Positions 35,301-46,262 of a stretch of 64,000 nt of DNA are shown here, in pieces; the stretch's first letter is position 1; every line of letters begins with the position of its first letter. The notes beneath the pieces are model-generated. The model was given only the letters and a program-made list of their open reading frames with translations, was not told the origin of the DNA and ran no database searches. Location: positions 102,664 through 166,663 of the forward strand of contig WIXG01000169.1 in NCBI GenBank assembly GCA_009869945.1. Direction: 5' to 3'. The position numbers and the translations under genes were made by a program. Source of the DNA: Mesaphorura yosii (lineage: Eukaryota > Arthropoda > Collembola > Poduromorpha > Tullbergiidae).

Positions 35301-38282
35301 CAAGTAGGAGAGATGAAAGTTTACCTACCCTTAAAATCTCAAGAATATCATTCATAATGTGCTCCCGGAACCAAGCGTTCGAACAAAGAAAACACTTTTT
35401 CTTTCGATTGGAAGATGCGATAAATTGAATCGAGCTGCGGGACGCAGTGGAATTCTTTTCTGGGAAGTCCTTCAGAATGAACGGTTCTATGACGGGGCTG
35501 GATTAAAGAAATCATTTACGCGTACATTTTGAAGTGGCACTGAATTTTTAGATTCATGCAGAAAGTTTTCCACATTCTCAGTAAAGTTTAGGCGAGAAGG
35601 CATTAATTTGGAGCAAAAACTTGGACGGTCACATGCGCGCAAAAAATAACAAAGTTTCTCTTAGATTCAGACAATATATTATGCCATCCGGTTTTTGACC
35701 AATGATTTGGATAATTTGTCATTGCTTAAAAGTTTGAAGCAATGGTTTAATTGAATGTGTTGTTGGAACAAATATTTAAACTGGGTGATAATGATCCAAA
35801 GAACTAAATTGTCGTACTTTGGTCAGGATTACTTTCGGAGGACGAAGAGCATATTCAACAATGCTTGAAACGACGAAAGTACACTCGTACACTTAACAAC
35901 GGCTCAGCTTAGACTTAACAAAGCACAAGTTCAAGACAAAGCTGAGACGTGATAAAAGTGTAGTGTGAAGGAGTTCATCCTGGTGATGATAGAGGCGATT
36001 ATGTAACCGGCGAAGAGCGTGAAACCTGCCGCAGCAGCAGTCAAAGTCAAGGGCCTCCTGAACTAAAGGCTTCCTGTGTAATGAGGGCATTTGATCGGGG
36101 TGCCATGTTTGCTATTCTTTCACTCTGGAGTATCATTTCCCGTGCTTTTCATTTTTTCGATGGCTTCTTCCAGTCTCCAGTATCACTAGACAATTCATAA
36201 TGATATTTAGAGAGCTCTGCACCATCATAACCAGTTCGTGCTAGGATTCGTGCCATACTGGCTAAGGAGCAAGCCACAAGGATCATCCAGCCGAGAAGTA
36301 TCAGCCAGAAGGACCGTGTCTCATCGAAAAGTGTATTCAGTGGCTGGTACTTGTGAGCGAAGAGAGTGCACTAGAACGAGTGCACTTTTTGGTGCAAGGG
36401 TAACTTGAATGAGGACTTGGCTCAACATCAATAAATTGAAGAAGACTTGAGCGAAGAGAAGTGAGAGCTTCTCCCATGTTCGATTGGGATGAAGAATCCT
36501 TTACTTTAAAGTGGCAAGAACAGCCCCATCAAAATTAAGATGAACAACTCTTCGAATTGCCACACACGATACAGAACGGCGAGTGTCAATTCGAGTTTCT
36601 GCATTTTTCATTTAACATTGATCGACTTCTGGTTTGTCGTCGAATTTGATTTCGGCGGCATTTTCAATATTCTGGGAACTTATTGGAAAAATTCATGAGA
36701 GTAAAGTAAACAGCCATAAATTCCACACAGTCATGAATTATTGTCATGAATCGATGTACCAGGGCATATGCAAATACCTTCGCTTGTTATTATTTGGTTA
36801 GGCCGGGCTGTCAATGTGCACGGGCACAATTGGAAATTCTAACGATGCAATTGCAAAAGAAAGACGTATTCCAATATTTGGCACTTTCAAGAGCTGTACT
36901 GCAATGTACAAGTGCTTCACGTATTGTATGTGACAATATCAAGCCGAGAGCAGGACGAGTATGAGGAAAATACACATCGCGCTGGAAAAATATAAACTCA
37001 AGTGTTTTCTTTTCTTTTCTCCGAACCTCCTCGCTTGTCGCTTCTTACCTTTCCAGTTTCTTTCCCTTGAGAGCACGCACGGCAATAATTCCTCCACTGT
37101 AGCCTCACCTCGGCTGCTCGGTTGCTCCTGGCAGGCAGAGCACTTGAGACTCGAGGAAAAAGAGATGGAGCGTAATCAATACAGGTTACGAGCGCGAACT
37201 CGTATTATTATTACGGTCTCGGTCTCTAGTCGCTGGCTTCGTGAATGAGTACAATGTACAATGAAGGGATGTATCATTATTTGCCGAGTTGCCTGCCTTG
37301 GCTGTAGTGCATGTCACCAATGACATTCTCCGAATTATCCAGAGCTAACCCCCGACAATGACAATGACAAACATTAAATTGTCATTCTTTTCTTTTCTTG
37401 CGCTGCCACATAGAGTGTCTTCATTGCGATACATCATCTCAAACTCCTCTCCCTGACATTTCATTTCTTTAGCACGCAAGCAAGCAACAGAACTGAATGA
37501 CTTCGTTCTGTTATTATTGTAAGCGGGCATTATTATGATTGTCAACACTTATGCAAGTACAAAGCAAAGAAAACTAAAATATTTATCGTAATTCATGAAT
37601 AAATATTAAGATCCACGAATTTTGGAATTTTAGATTGCCTTTGTATTGTGTAAGCTTAAGAAATACGTCAAATTACGACTGCATCTTGTTATTTTGATGA
37701 AGACTACGCAAAATATCGTGCCATTCTGGTGTTAACGAGACTCACGAACGAAAACTTGAAATTTTAAATTTGATGGAGTGGGCTCTTAAGTTGTCATTTT
37801 CCACGAATCTCAAAAATTTTGCCATTGACACATTTTCTAGAGGTTCACGTTTTCTTGTGTTGGCGGATTCCCAGCTTCGGCGAAATCGTTTTGTTTTCTG
37901 TTTTCTACGCAAGCGGAGCTAGATAACCGGCCCCACGTTGGACGTCTACAAACTTACATAATGAACGGTTTTGCAATTAATTGTAACCAATCATTGCAGT
38001 AACTGAATTTCCTCAATGCTATTTCAAAATGCAACGCAACCATTTACTATATACAAGCTTTAATAAGGAAAACGCAACTAGTAATCGCGACTATGGACGT
38101 TAGATATTCAGTAACTAAATCAACTAGCGTTCATACTCATTAAGTAATTTATTGTGTGTACATGACTGAGAATACTACAGGAAGCCTGAGAAGGAAAATC
38201 AAACCCTTGGCGTATGTGGTCGTCTTTGTGGTATTGGTATTCCATTCTTTCCAGACTCTAATTTGACAGTTAAGTTCGAGTT
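26336..38282. other. 12-kb intergenic region without a supportable gene
   Basis: ORFs here (for example 26470-26781, 29278-29619, 31388-31735 and 33255-33647) mostly start at non-ATG codons, lack family motifs and are not linked by matched splice signals. A minus-strand ORF at 32522-32788 has a somewhat protein-like composition but no recognisable family. No tRNA cloverleaf or long repeat was seen. Confidence 0.55.
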
Positions 38283-38320
38283 TATTTATAGAGGCGAATA
38301 AATAATTTCAACTTCCAGTT
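38283..38320 (+). promoter_or_regulatory. Core promoter of the small precursor gene: TATA box and initiator-like site
   Basis: TATTTATAG at 38283-38291 is followed about 30 bases later by CCAGTT (A at 38317), close to the arthropod initiator TCAGTY. The start codon lies at 38376, which would leave a 5' UTR of about 59 bases. The spacing is textbook, but no start-site data are available. Confidence 0.5.
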
Positions 38321-38375
38321 TAATGCTGGAGTGGTAAATGTTGATTGCGCTAAGACCCGTTAACTTCTTAACATA

Positions 38376-38931
38376 ATGAAGTTCCTATTTGTCTTCACAC
38401 TTCTCTACGGAATGACACTTGCAGTAAGAGTACAAAGTAAGTTCAAAATTGCAGTTCTTCACTTCATATTTTGATGGTCTTGAAACTGTATTCATTCATT
38501 CATTCATTCAGAGAGACAATACATTGCCGATTCAGATTCCGATGCTAAAGACCTCTATAAACGTGACTTTGATGATGAGTTTCAACTCCCAGACTTCCAA
38601 AAAGGTAGTGAATGAATATAAGCTAAACTTGCGTTTTGAGACAAACGCAAACATACTTATTACATTTCAAATCAACATCTAGAGGACGATCTGGATGTTA
38701 GAGCGTACGCCAAAGATCTGGAAAAACGACAATACAATTACCACTACAAAGATGCGAAGGACGTCGAAAAACGTGATTATGGTGAGGCCTTTCTGAACAA
38801 CGTCACATTAGCCAATAAATTGCAGTAGCATTATTGCTGTTGTTGCTGAGCTGTTTCTTACCCAACTTGCAGATGATGTGTACGCAAGAGACAATTCCGA
38901 CAATTACGATGCAGATGCAATTCGAAAATAA
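38376..38931 (+). CDS. Small secreted precursor with four Lys-Arg sites (candidate neuropeptide-like prohormone)
   Basis: Four tiny exons join in frame: 38376-38436, 38512-38604, 38683-38781, 38873-38931, with introns of 75, 78 and 91 bases, all phase 1 and GT-AG. The product has 103 residues. Residues 1-16 (MKFLFVFTLLYGMTLA) form a clear signal peptide. KR pairs lie at 21-22, 37-38, 66-67 and 81-82. Cleavage would release QYIADSDSDAKDLY, a 27-residue peptide starting DFDDEF, QYNYHYKDAKDVE, and a C-terminal piece starting DYDDVY. The unit AKD[LV][YE]KR[DQ][FY] occurs three times, so the precursor grew by internal duplication. There are no cysteines and no Gly before the KR sites, so no amidated ends; the two N-terminal Gln could form pyroglutamate. 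I do not recognise the family; D[FY]DD resembles orcokinin NFDEID only weakly. A secreted acidic structural peptide is the alternative. Confidence 0.8.
38490..38509 (+). repeat. ATTC x5 microsatellite at a splice acceptor
   Basis: Five perfect ATTC units run directly into the AG at 38510-38511 of the first intron of the small precursor gene. They replace the usual pyrimidine tract, so changes in length would alter this acceptor. Confidence 0.9.
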
Positions 38932-38959
38932 TCGAATAAGGGATTGTAATCCAACCAGT

Positions 38960-39000
38960 AATAAACACATCAGTTGAATAGCTCCACTTTGCTCAATAAA
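38960..39000 (+). terminator. Poly(A) signals of the small precursor gene
   Basis: Two AATAAA hexamers, at 38960-38965 and 38995-39000, lie 29 and 64 bases after the stop codon. They close a compact transcription unit of about 0.7 kb. Confidence 0.65.
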
Positions 39001-42000
39001 ATTCAATGCAAAAGAGCCTAGAAACGAATTATGAGATTTTCTTGACAACCATTTCCTCCTCTATATCTTCCCTTTAATGAGTAAAATTCAAATTCGCTTT
39101 GCGTGCGTAACGTATAAGCATATTGCGGTTCACAGTGTTCTGAACATAGCTTGGAAAATGTTTCGAATGGACAGAAGACAGCGACTGGAAGTCGGGGTTA
39201 AAGTTCGCCTTTCCCTGCCTGCCTCGAGATGGAAATGACGTGTTTCGGAAATTGAAATAATAAATCCAAGCAAATTCATCAAGTTCATTTCAAATGTCAG
39301 CCTTTTGAACAATTCTAACGCACACATCGCTTCCGTTCTTCAAACTACCACGTTTCAGGCATAGTTTCTTTCATTACATGATTTTACATGCTTCCAGTTC
39401 CGAGTTCCACTCGACGACTTACCGTGCTCCCGTCGTAGGGATTTATTATTGAAATTCTTTTCTCTTTGCTTTTACCTGTTGTTCCTCAATTACTTTCCTT
39501 GCCCTTCATTCCTCGTTGCCCTCCCGCTTTCTCTTGAGCCCTCGTTAGCTCGTTACTCGTTTTATTATTAGACCTGGCACGGCTCTCGAGAACAACTTGA
39601 ATCTCATCAATATCAAAGGCATGACTAATATGCATTATAAGCTTCTATCATCTCACCATTTCGTATTATGTTATTACTCTCGATCTCATCTCTTTTGCAC
39701 GCGTACGAGCGCAGAGATTTCATCTTCAGTTTCAACATTCAACTGACACTGGTAAATAAATACCTGTGAAATTAATCGTATTTGTTTGATGGGTAGAACT
39801 GCGAGCATTTTATTAGTTTCCAAAGGCATACCTCTCGTTCTGGATTACAATTACAGAGAGCAGTTTTCATACAGGATTTAGACTCTTCAGTTCTAATGCA
39901 TCATTATTACTGTCTCCATCGTTAGTACTTTATTACAACGAAGTTTGAATCGTATTGATCGCATTCTACCTGCATTATCTTCGAAGGCTTGACTTTTTGA
40001 AGAAAATCTGCTGTGACGATGACGGGAAAAACAATATCACATTGGTGACTGAATCGAACGTGAAAACCGACGCAAGGGGCTGCAATATTAAAGGAAACAA
40101 CGAAATCCACGCCGCGCGTGTTAACGAAAATGCCAAGCCGAAGACAGTCGTGCGTGTCAAGTGGTTTTCTCACTACGTGACTTGAGAATAGAAATTTTGG
40201 AGAAAACACACGAAGGATAGCAGAAGCAGTCGAAATGCTCAGCCACGCTTATTAGAAGCACACGAGAGATACGTCACGGGATTCATTCAAGCTGAGCGAC
40301 GACTGTCAGTCAAGTTGATTTCTTTTCATATTCTCGTTACAGGCGACTCGTGTTTATTTTCCGATTTCTCTTAATTGTGTTAGGATTTTTTTCAAATGAA
40401 CTCCGTACTCAATCAAAACTGTTCCAATGGTTTTTCCAATTATAATGCAATATGAAATATTCGATTATTCCAATCGTGTACACACGAAGCTACCCAAGTT
40501 AGCAGGAAAGCACGTACCCTGCTGTTGTACGCGTGCTGCTGCCGCGTCAACTGTTTGCTTCAAATTACCTTCATAACCGTGAAATATTCGAACGAACGAC
40601 GATCACAGTAGAGCAAACGAGTTCAAGAGAAGTTCTCATCAACAACCAGCAATTTCAAAATAGCTCGAGCTTTCTGATTTCATTATTACAAACTAAAGTT
40701 CTTCCCAGGAACGAAATTAATCAGAGCCCTTTCTATCGTCCCCGGCTCACGGCAACCCTGTGCTTTCGGAATGCAACAACAATAACGAGATGCATGGATG
40801 ATATACTGATACTGACTGCGGGTGAGCGGTGGCGACGACGGCAGGTAGACTTTCAAAGTCATTGGCAAATGTTGACTCGTCAAACAATCAACTATCAACA
40901 ATCAGTTCACAAATATTTTAAATGGACTCCCTCTTGCAAGAATTTATGGCATCGTTCTTAGTTATTGACTGAACGTGGAATTTGGTATTTGCATGGAATG
41001 CGGAATGAAAATACAGGAGAATTAGCAAGACAGTTAAAAGTTTACGCGATTAATTCATCAACCTTTCTTCTGACTTGATTTTGTGGTCAGCTCAAGTGTT
41101 CAAGACATTGTCGACGCTCTCTCAAACAAAGCTCGGTGTGTGTCCTATTTCTTTGTCCAATTTGTCCTTGCACATCAGACTAACACATTATGATGGGATG
41201 GAGCAGCCGATCGGTGCATTACAATCACGGGTCTACCTTTTGTACTTTGTGTCTGTTGTTGATGGAACGAATGGATGGTGATAAAGTGTCAAACACTTGT
41301 CTTTCCAAAATACATTACTCAAGTAGTCAACAGGCCTCCCACGCAGATCAGTTAACGCGCTTGTACTTTACCTACTTTTCTGCATTTAATTTCTATTCTT
41401 GTCTCTTGCGATCCACGTCTTAATATTTAAGTTTGTTAAATCAATACTTAAATGGTCGGGTGAGTTCATCGCAACGTATTGGGAAAAAGTTCATGACTTG
41501 CAACTTTCAATTTCTGTCTTGGCAAGGCTCTAACTTGACTTGTCTATACAAAGACAAAAATTGTCCCGTGACGCGATGCTGAAATGCTGGATTTCAACAA
41601 TCACTGTGCTGGTCGGTCGCTGCCATTGGTGACTTCATTGCATTGTGTGCATTAATGGTCTGGCTGGCCGGCTGGCTAGCAGAAGAGAACAGGAACAAAT
41701 TGACTGCACCATGAAAAATTAATGTTGGAATTTATAATAAGCACACAATAGACAAATAAATGTACTTGCTCGCGTCTCGCGTCACTATGCGCTAATGTTG
41801 ACTCCGATGACTAGCCAACTGCGTAATGTAAGTAGAAAAGGCAAGAAGTGATAGGTACTTTAAAGTTGAAGTTGTTGGGAGAGTACGAATAATGATGACT
41901 ATAAAAATAGTATTGATTTTATTATTCGAGTGAGTTATGTAGTCTGCTGGTTCTGGTTGGAATATTTAACCAACCACCGTGGAACGGCATGGTATGGCAT

Positions 42001-43020
42001 ATCATCACATACACCAGAACATTATGACTGCATTGCTAAATGAATGATGATGTGACGAATGGCTCGCCTTCAATTTACACACTCTTCAACTTAAACTTAA
42101 CAACTCTTCAGCTTCTGTGCATTTCTCTCTCGCGCACTGTGCTTGCACTTGGCACCTATTTACTTATTCATTTATTATTGACACACCCGCGCGTACAATA
42201 ATCATAATATTGCCAGCCAAGTTCACTTATAACCACTCATTTACATACATCAATAATGATATTTCATTCTGTTAGAGCAGCCATTGACGAATTCCTTCAA
42301 TTTAAATCCTTTAGCTCGAAATTTCCATAATCATCATGTTCCGTATCTCAATCGCTGTCATTTGAAATTCCATTACAAAGTTTCTTCGCTTGAGAGATGT
42401 CCGGTTCATAAAACATTCAGCCCGAAACTCATAGCTGTAGCAGGTAGCCAAGCCGCAGCGAATGGTTGGACGCCGTTTCCGGGCTGTCAACTGCAGACAC
42501 TCGCTTATTTTCTGCCTGCATTCGCTCGACGTCCTCCCGGTTTTGTCATTCCGCATTTCATCAATAAATATTTGGGCACGCTTGTCCAGCTCTCAGCAAA
42601 ACGCAACACACAAAGCAAGAGAGCAGAGTCTTGTTTGGATGAAGTATGAAGCGTGAAAAGACTAAATCGAATGAGCCGCGAATGTGTTGAATGAATGGTG
42701 TTGGACTGGGTCGTATCACACAGAAGGGATCGTCTTTCCTCCAATAGAATCCGGCATTCAATAGCCACTGCGCCAAAGTAGTTTTTATTGCGGGGAGGGA
42801 AACGCCTGAAGAGCCCTATGGCTTGGTAGATGCTGCTGTATCGACATTGATGTACAGAAGAACGAGATCCACATCCGAATAAAAACCAGATTCAATAAAT
42901 TGAAGTAGACAACTGAAACTTGACACTTCCAAGTGCTAAGAAATATGTGGTCAACCTTCAGGTTAATTTGCTAAAGGTGGAATGCTGGGAACTCGAGTTT
43001 TGTAGTTCGAATTACAAGCC

Positions 43021-43116
43021 ATGGCTGACGAGGAGTCTTTCTTCGTGCACAAATCAGACGATTTAGGACATCGTCACATACCGGGTAACATTTCGGTACG
43101 AAATTTCGGTCGGTAG
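43021..43116 (+). CDS. Possible start exon or short ORF with a strong Kozak context
   Basis: AAGCCATGG surrounds the ATG. The frame reads MADEESFFVHKSDDLGHRHI and continues to TAG after 31 codons. Possible donors inside it are GTAACA and GTACGA. It could be the first coding exon of an unseen + strand gene, a short peptide ORF or chance. No partner exon was identified. Confidence 0.15.
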   Translation: MADEESFFVHKSDDLGHRHIPGNISVRNFGR

Positions 43117-43743
43117 ATATTGTAATGGTTATTCGGAATGAAATCATCGGGCATTACGCTCATTCAATGAATGAACTGTAAATCCTGCGATCGGCATGAA
43201 ATGAAATGAAAACAACACACGCCGCTCACACGTTCATATTTGTGGGTTTATGGAAATTATCAGTGTGGTTCACAATATGGAATCTGGAATTAATGAACAA
43301 ATCTCGTCGCCTTGCGACGCATGCACTACGTGACTACGTGGAAATGTTCTAATCTCTTCCCATGGCCCAATAACCAGGGGATTTTATTGTTGACCTTAGA
43401 CTTTTCTCCGGATTATTAACAAACTGCATCAAGATTCAGACACACTACTCGTACCATACAAATGAATGCAAGGGCAAATACATTAGAGTCTCGACACTAA
43501 GCATCAAGAAGCTCAAGTCAAATATGCTCAGCAGCATTTTGAGTTCGTGGCAAATGCTCCCGCACGTGAGAGGACAAAAGCGACTACGACGAACCACCAG
43601 CAACACGAGGCGAGCTGCTCGGATACCGAGTTAATCATAAGTGTGAATGACAGACCCCCGGTTATGACAGCTTTTCATTTCTCGTCTTCACCCTTTGGAA
43701 TTATTATTCCAATCCTATTCATTGTACAAATACATGCACGCTC

Positions 43744-44445
43744 TCACACGCTCTTCATTTGTAAGAAATTATGTGTAAAACCAACAACAATCAGAAGGAA
43801 TGCGAACGCAGGAGCAAGCGTAGGCTCCGATGAATGCAAGATGCGAATTGATGCTCGTATTTTGTATCTGGGAATTGAATTCAAATTAAATCCACCATGC
43901 GCACGGCACATTTCCTCGCTCTCGGCCGCATAAGGTCTGTCGTCTGTACGAACTCTCGTTCGCTCCCGCGTCTCGAAATGAATAAAGTCACCGAAACCGA
44001 CTGACAATGCAATCAAGATAGAAGTGATAACAAGACGAACGTATCTCAGGTTCATAACATGTGAATGAAAATGTAACACGAAATTAGTCAAATGCAAATC
44101 ACTTAAGAGAGTACGTGGGAGTTCTGGCCAAGTCACCAGACGACTGTCCGAAGTGACTCCAATCCTGATGGTGAATTGTATGAGAGACGACTGACGGTCA
44201 AATTGAGACCAATTTGAGAAATCTTTACGTGAAAAATAACAGAAAGCTCGGAAATAAACGAGTTTTAAAATTCTCTTCATTTTAAAACTCATTTCGTTTA
44301 CGGTCAATTCTTTCACCAATTCTTGCATCAACCAAAGTCCATCAGCCCATGCATGTATGAAGTTGCGTTGGCTTCGTCGATGCTGCCGGGCTTTTTCTGC
44401 ATTTAACGTTTTCCATTCATGTCCAATGTGCAGGAACAAATTCAT
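43744..44445 (-). CDS. Unrecognised 233-codon open reading frame
   Basis: It starts at ATG (44445-44443) and is uninterrupted to 43744, unusually long for non-coding DNA of this base composition. Two hydrophobic stretches are visible: LVITSILIALSVGF in the middle and LAPAFAFLLIVVGF near the end. No motif, signal peptide or family likeness is seen, and the opposite strand is also partly open (43547-43933), which weakens the case. It may be a lineage-specific gene, the remnant of one, or a chance ORF. Confidence 0.2.
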   Translation of the reverse strand: MNLFLHIGHEWKTLNAEKARQHRRSQRNFIHAWADGLWLMQELVKELTVNEMSFKMKRILKLVYFRAFCYFSRKDFSNWSQFDRQSSLIQFTIRIGVTSDSRLVTWPELPRTLLSDLHLTNFVLHFHSHVMNLRYVRLVITSILIALSVGFGDFIHFETRERTRVRTDDRPYAAESEEMCRAHGGFNLNSIPRYKIRASIRILHSSEPTLAPAFAFLLIVVGFTHNFLQMKSV

Positions 44446-45567
44446 CGATGGTTTGATGAAGATAATAAGAACGGTACGGTGACTGGATGTTTCTTTTTAC
44501 CTGGCAAGGAGTAACAATGAGCTCCGTATTAATAGTCTGCTATTCCAACCCTGCCTCATTGTTATCACGTCCCTATTGTGTCCGCACGACGACTACGACT
44601 ACCGTGCCCATCCATCGCAACTTTGCTTCATTCAAACTTTTCATAGTTCACGGCGTTTTAGTTTAATGCAATATTATTATGGCTATTAGTACGGTTCTAT
44701 GAATGACTCATCAACCATCTCAAATGGTTTGTGGCAACAATGATTATGAACTGACAAGTAGTTTTTTATTGTTGAATAAAATGTGAAGATCATAATTGGT
44801 CACTGTCTGGTTTGCTGCCAGTCTGTTCTCAAATGTAAGCTGCGGCAAATGCGAAATGATTCGATTCATTCAATTTGGTCGGGAGTTCATTCACAATTTT
44901 TACGAGATTATTCGCAAATCAACTCAGCTCATACGATTCAACTGATGAGCGCCTGACTAATTGGTAGGTTTTCTTTTCGTGCGTAGACTTGCATGCTTGT
45001 TTTCATTGCATGAATCAATTACGGAAGGCAAGGCAAGTTGTTGAAGAGTCAATATTTTCCCGGCTTTAATGAAGTTAGTCGGGAGCAGCGACAGGATTAT
45101 CTTCACAGGCTCGGGTAGGTAGTCCAAATAAAATTATTCTGCTTCACGTCACCTTTTCAGATACGTGCGTCGCGCACCGCACCGCTCTTACCACTTATTG
45201 TACGTCATAAAATCACATCTTGTTTAAAACTTGAATGAAACACAGCCGAGTCGCAACACAACGACGACAGCAGTCTAATCTCTGTGCTCGCAGCGGAATC
45301 GGTTTGTAGATTCGAGTGTGTTGATGCAGAATCCAATTGTGAGTGGATTTGAATGAGAATGGCACAACGCTCGTTTGAAAGCGTATAAACGTGCTAAAGT
45401 GGCATGGGAAATTTTGTGATCATGGAAGTGGACAGCGAGTCGAGAATTATGAAAACGTGATCATTATTTCGCGTTTCGCCAGTAATAAAAGGGTGAGACT
45501 CATCGAATTCCCCAATTCACTCAATGATCAGATTCAAGAATTACCAAAAAAGTTAGTAATGAAATGA

Positions 45568-46004
45568 TTTATTCGTATGCGTAAAAACTCAGAAATTACA
45601 CCTTTATAAACAATTATTAACTTCTAGTCCTACGCCCTAATAATACTGAATGGAATCAAGTCGGTTAAACTAAATGTTCAGCTCGGTAGAATTCAAAATA
45701 CGTACGTACGATCTAAATGCAATTCACTAAAAGCCCACAGTCACGGTCCTGCGATCAGAATCTCCAAATTCAACCTCTATTCCATCTCCAAATGCAAATC
45801 GTGTCAAATTGTAGATGAGTACGAGACTCATTTAAGAATTCTAATTATATCACTACATTCACGTTCTGATTCTCGCTTCAGTGTCGACATCCAACATTAG
45901 CAAGTGACCTTGAAAAACCGATTACATAACTTAACTGTCCATTAAGAATGCTGGAATGCTCTCTCGTTCTCACACGATGCAATGATTTCACGTTTCTTTT
46001 CTTT
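45568..46004 (-). other. scro 3' UTR and poly(A) signal
   Basis: On the minus strand AATAAA lies at 45573-45568, giving a 3' UTR of about 0.43 kb. No other strong signal is nearer the stop. Confidence 0.5.
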
Positions 46005-46262
46005 TTACCACGCCGCCCTGGACTGTAGCTGTGGTAAATATGTGGCCGCCGCACACATCAGCCCTGCCTGCTGTTGATGGTGGTGATGCTGCTGTTGCGA
46101 GTGATGATGTGAGAGACTGTGATGAGAACTCATCCCCAGCGTCGGTGTCAAATTATGTCGCTGATAACCACCTAACGCCGCCAATGAACTTGAACTGCCG
46201 AATGACGCGCTGCCGGCATGCGACGGAGGAGTTTGGTGGCAGAATGAAACCATGTGTCCACT
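46005..46262 (-). CDS. scro: scro last coding exon
   Basis: The acceptor is CCATAG before 46262. It contains a His/Gln-rich tract and ends [11 protein letters not shown] followed by TAA, comparable to the fly scarecrow C-terminus YLPLQGRAW. The pyrimidine tract before the acceptor is short, so the first few residues are less certain. Confidence 0.85.
   Translation of the reverse strand, partial: SGHMVSFCHQTPPSHAGSASFGSSSSLAALGGYQRHNLTPTLGMSSHHSLSHHHSQQQHHHHQQQAGLMCAAATYLPQLQSRAAW

Larger units (their letters stand above)
39010..45560. other. 6.5-kb region with no recognised gene
   Basis: It is AT-rich with scattered ORFs. Two items are listed separately: the 233-codon minus-strand ORF at 43744-44445 and a possible start exon at 43021. 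The 142-codon ORF at 40533-40961 begins at GTG and has no family features. As flanking DNA downstream of scarecrow it may hold regulatory sequence, but no specific element can be named. Confidence 0.5.

Noticed and set aside
40533-40961. 142-codon + strand ORF
   Set aside because: Begins at GTG, no motif, no splice context.
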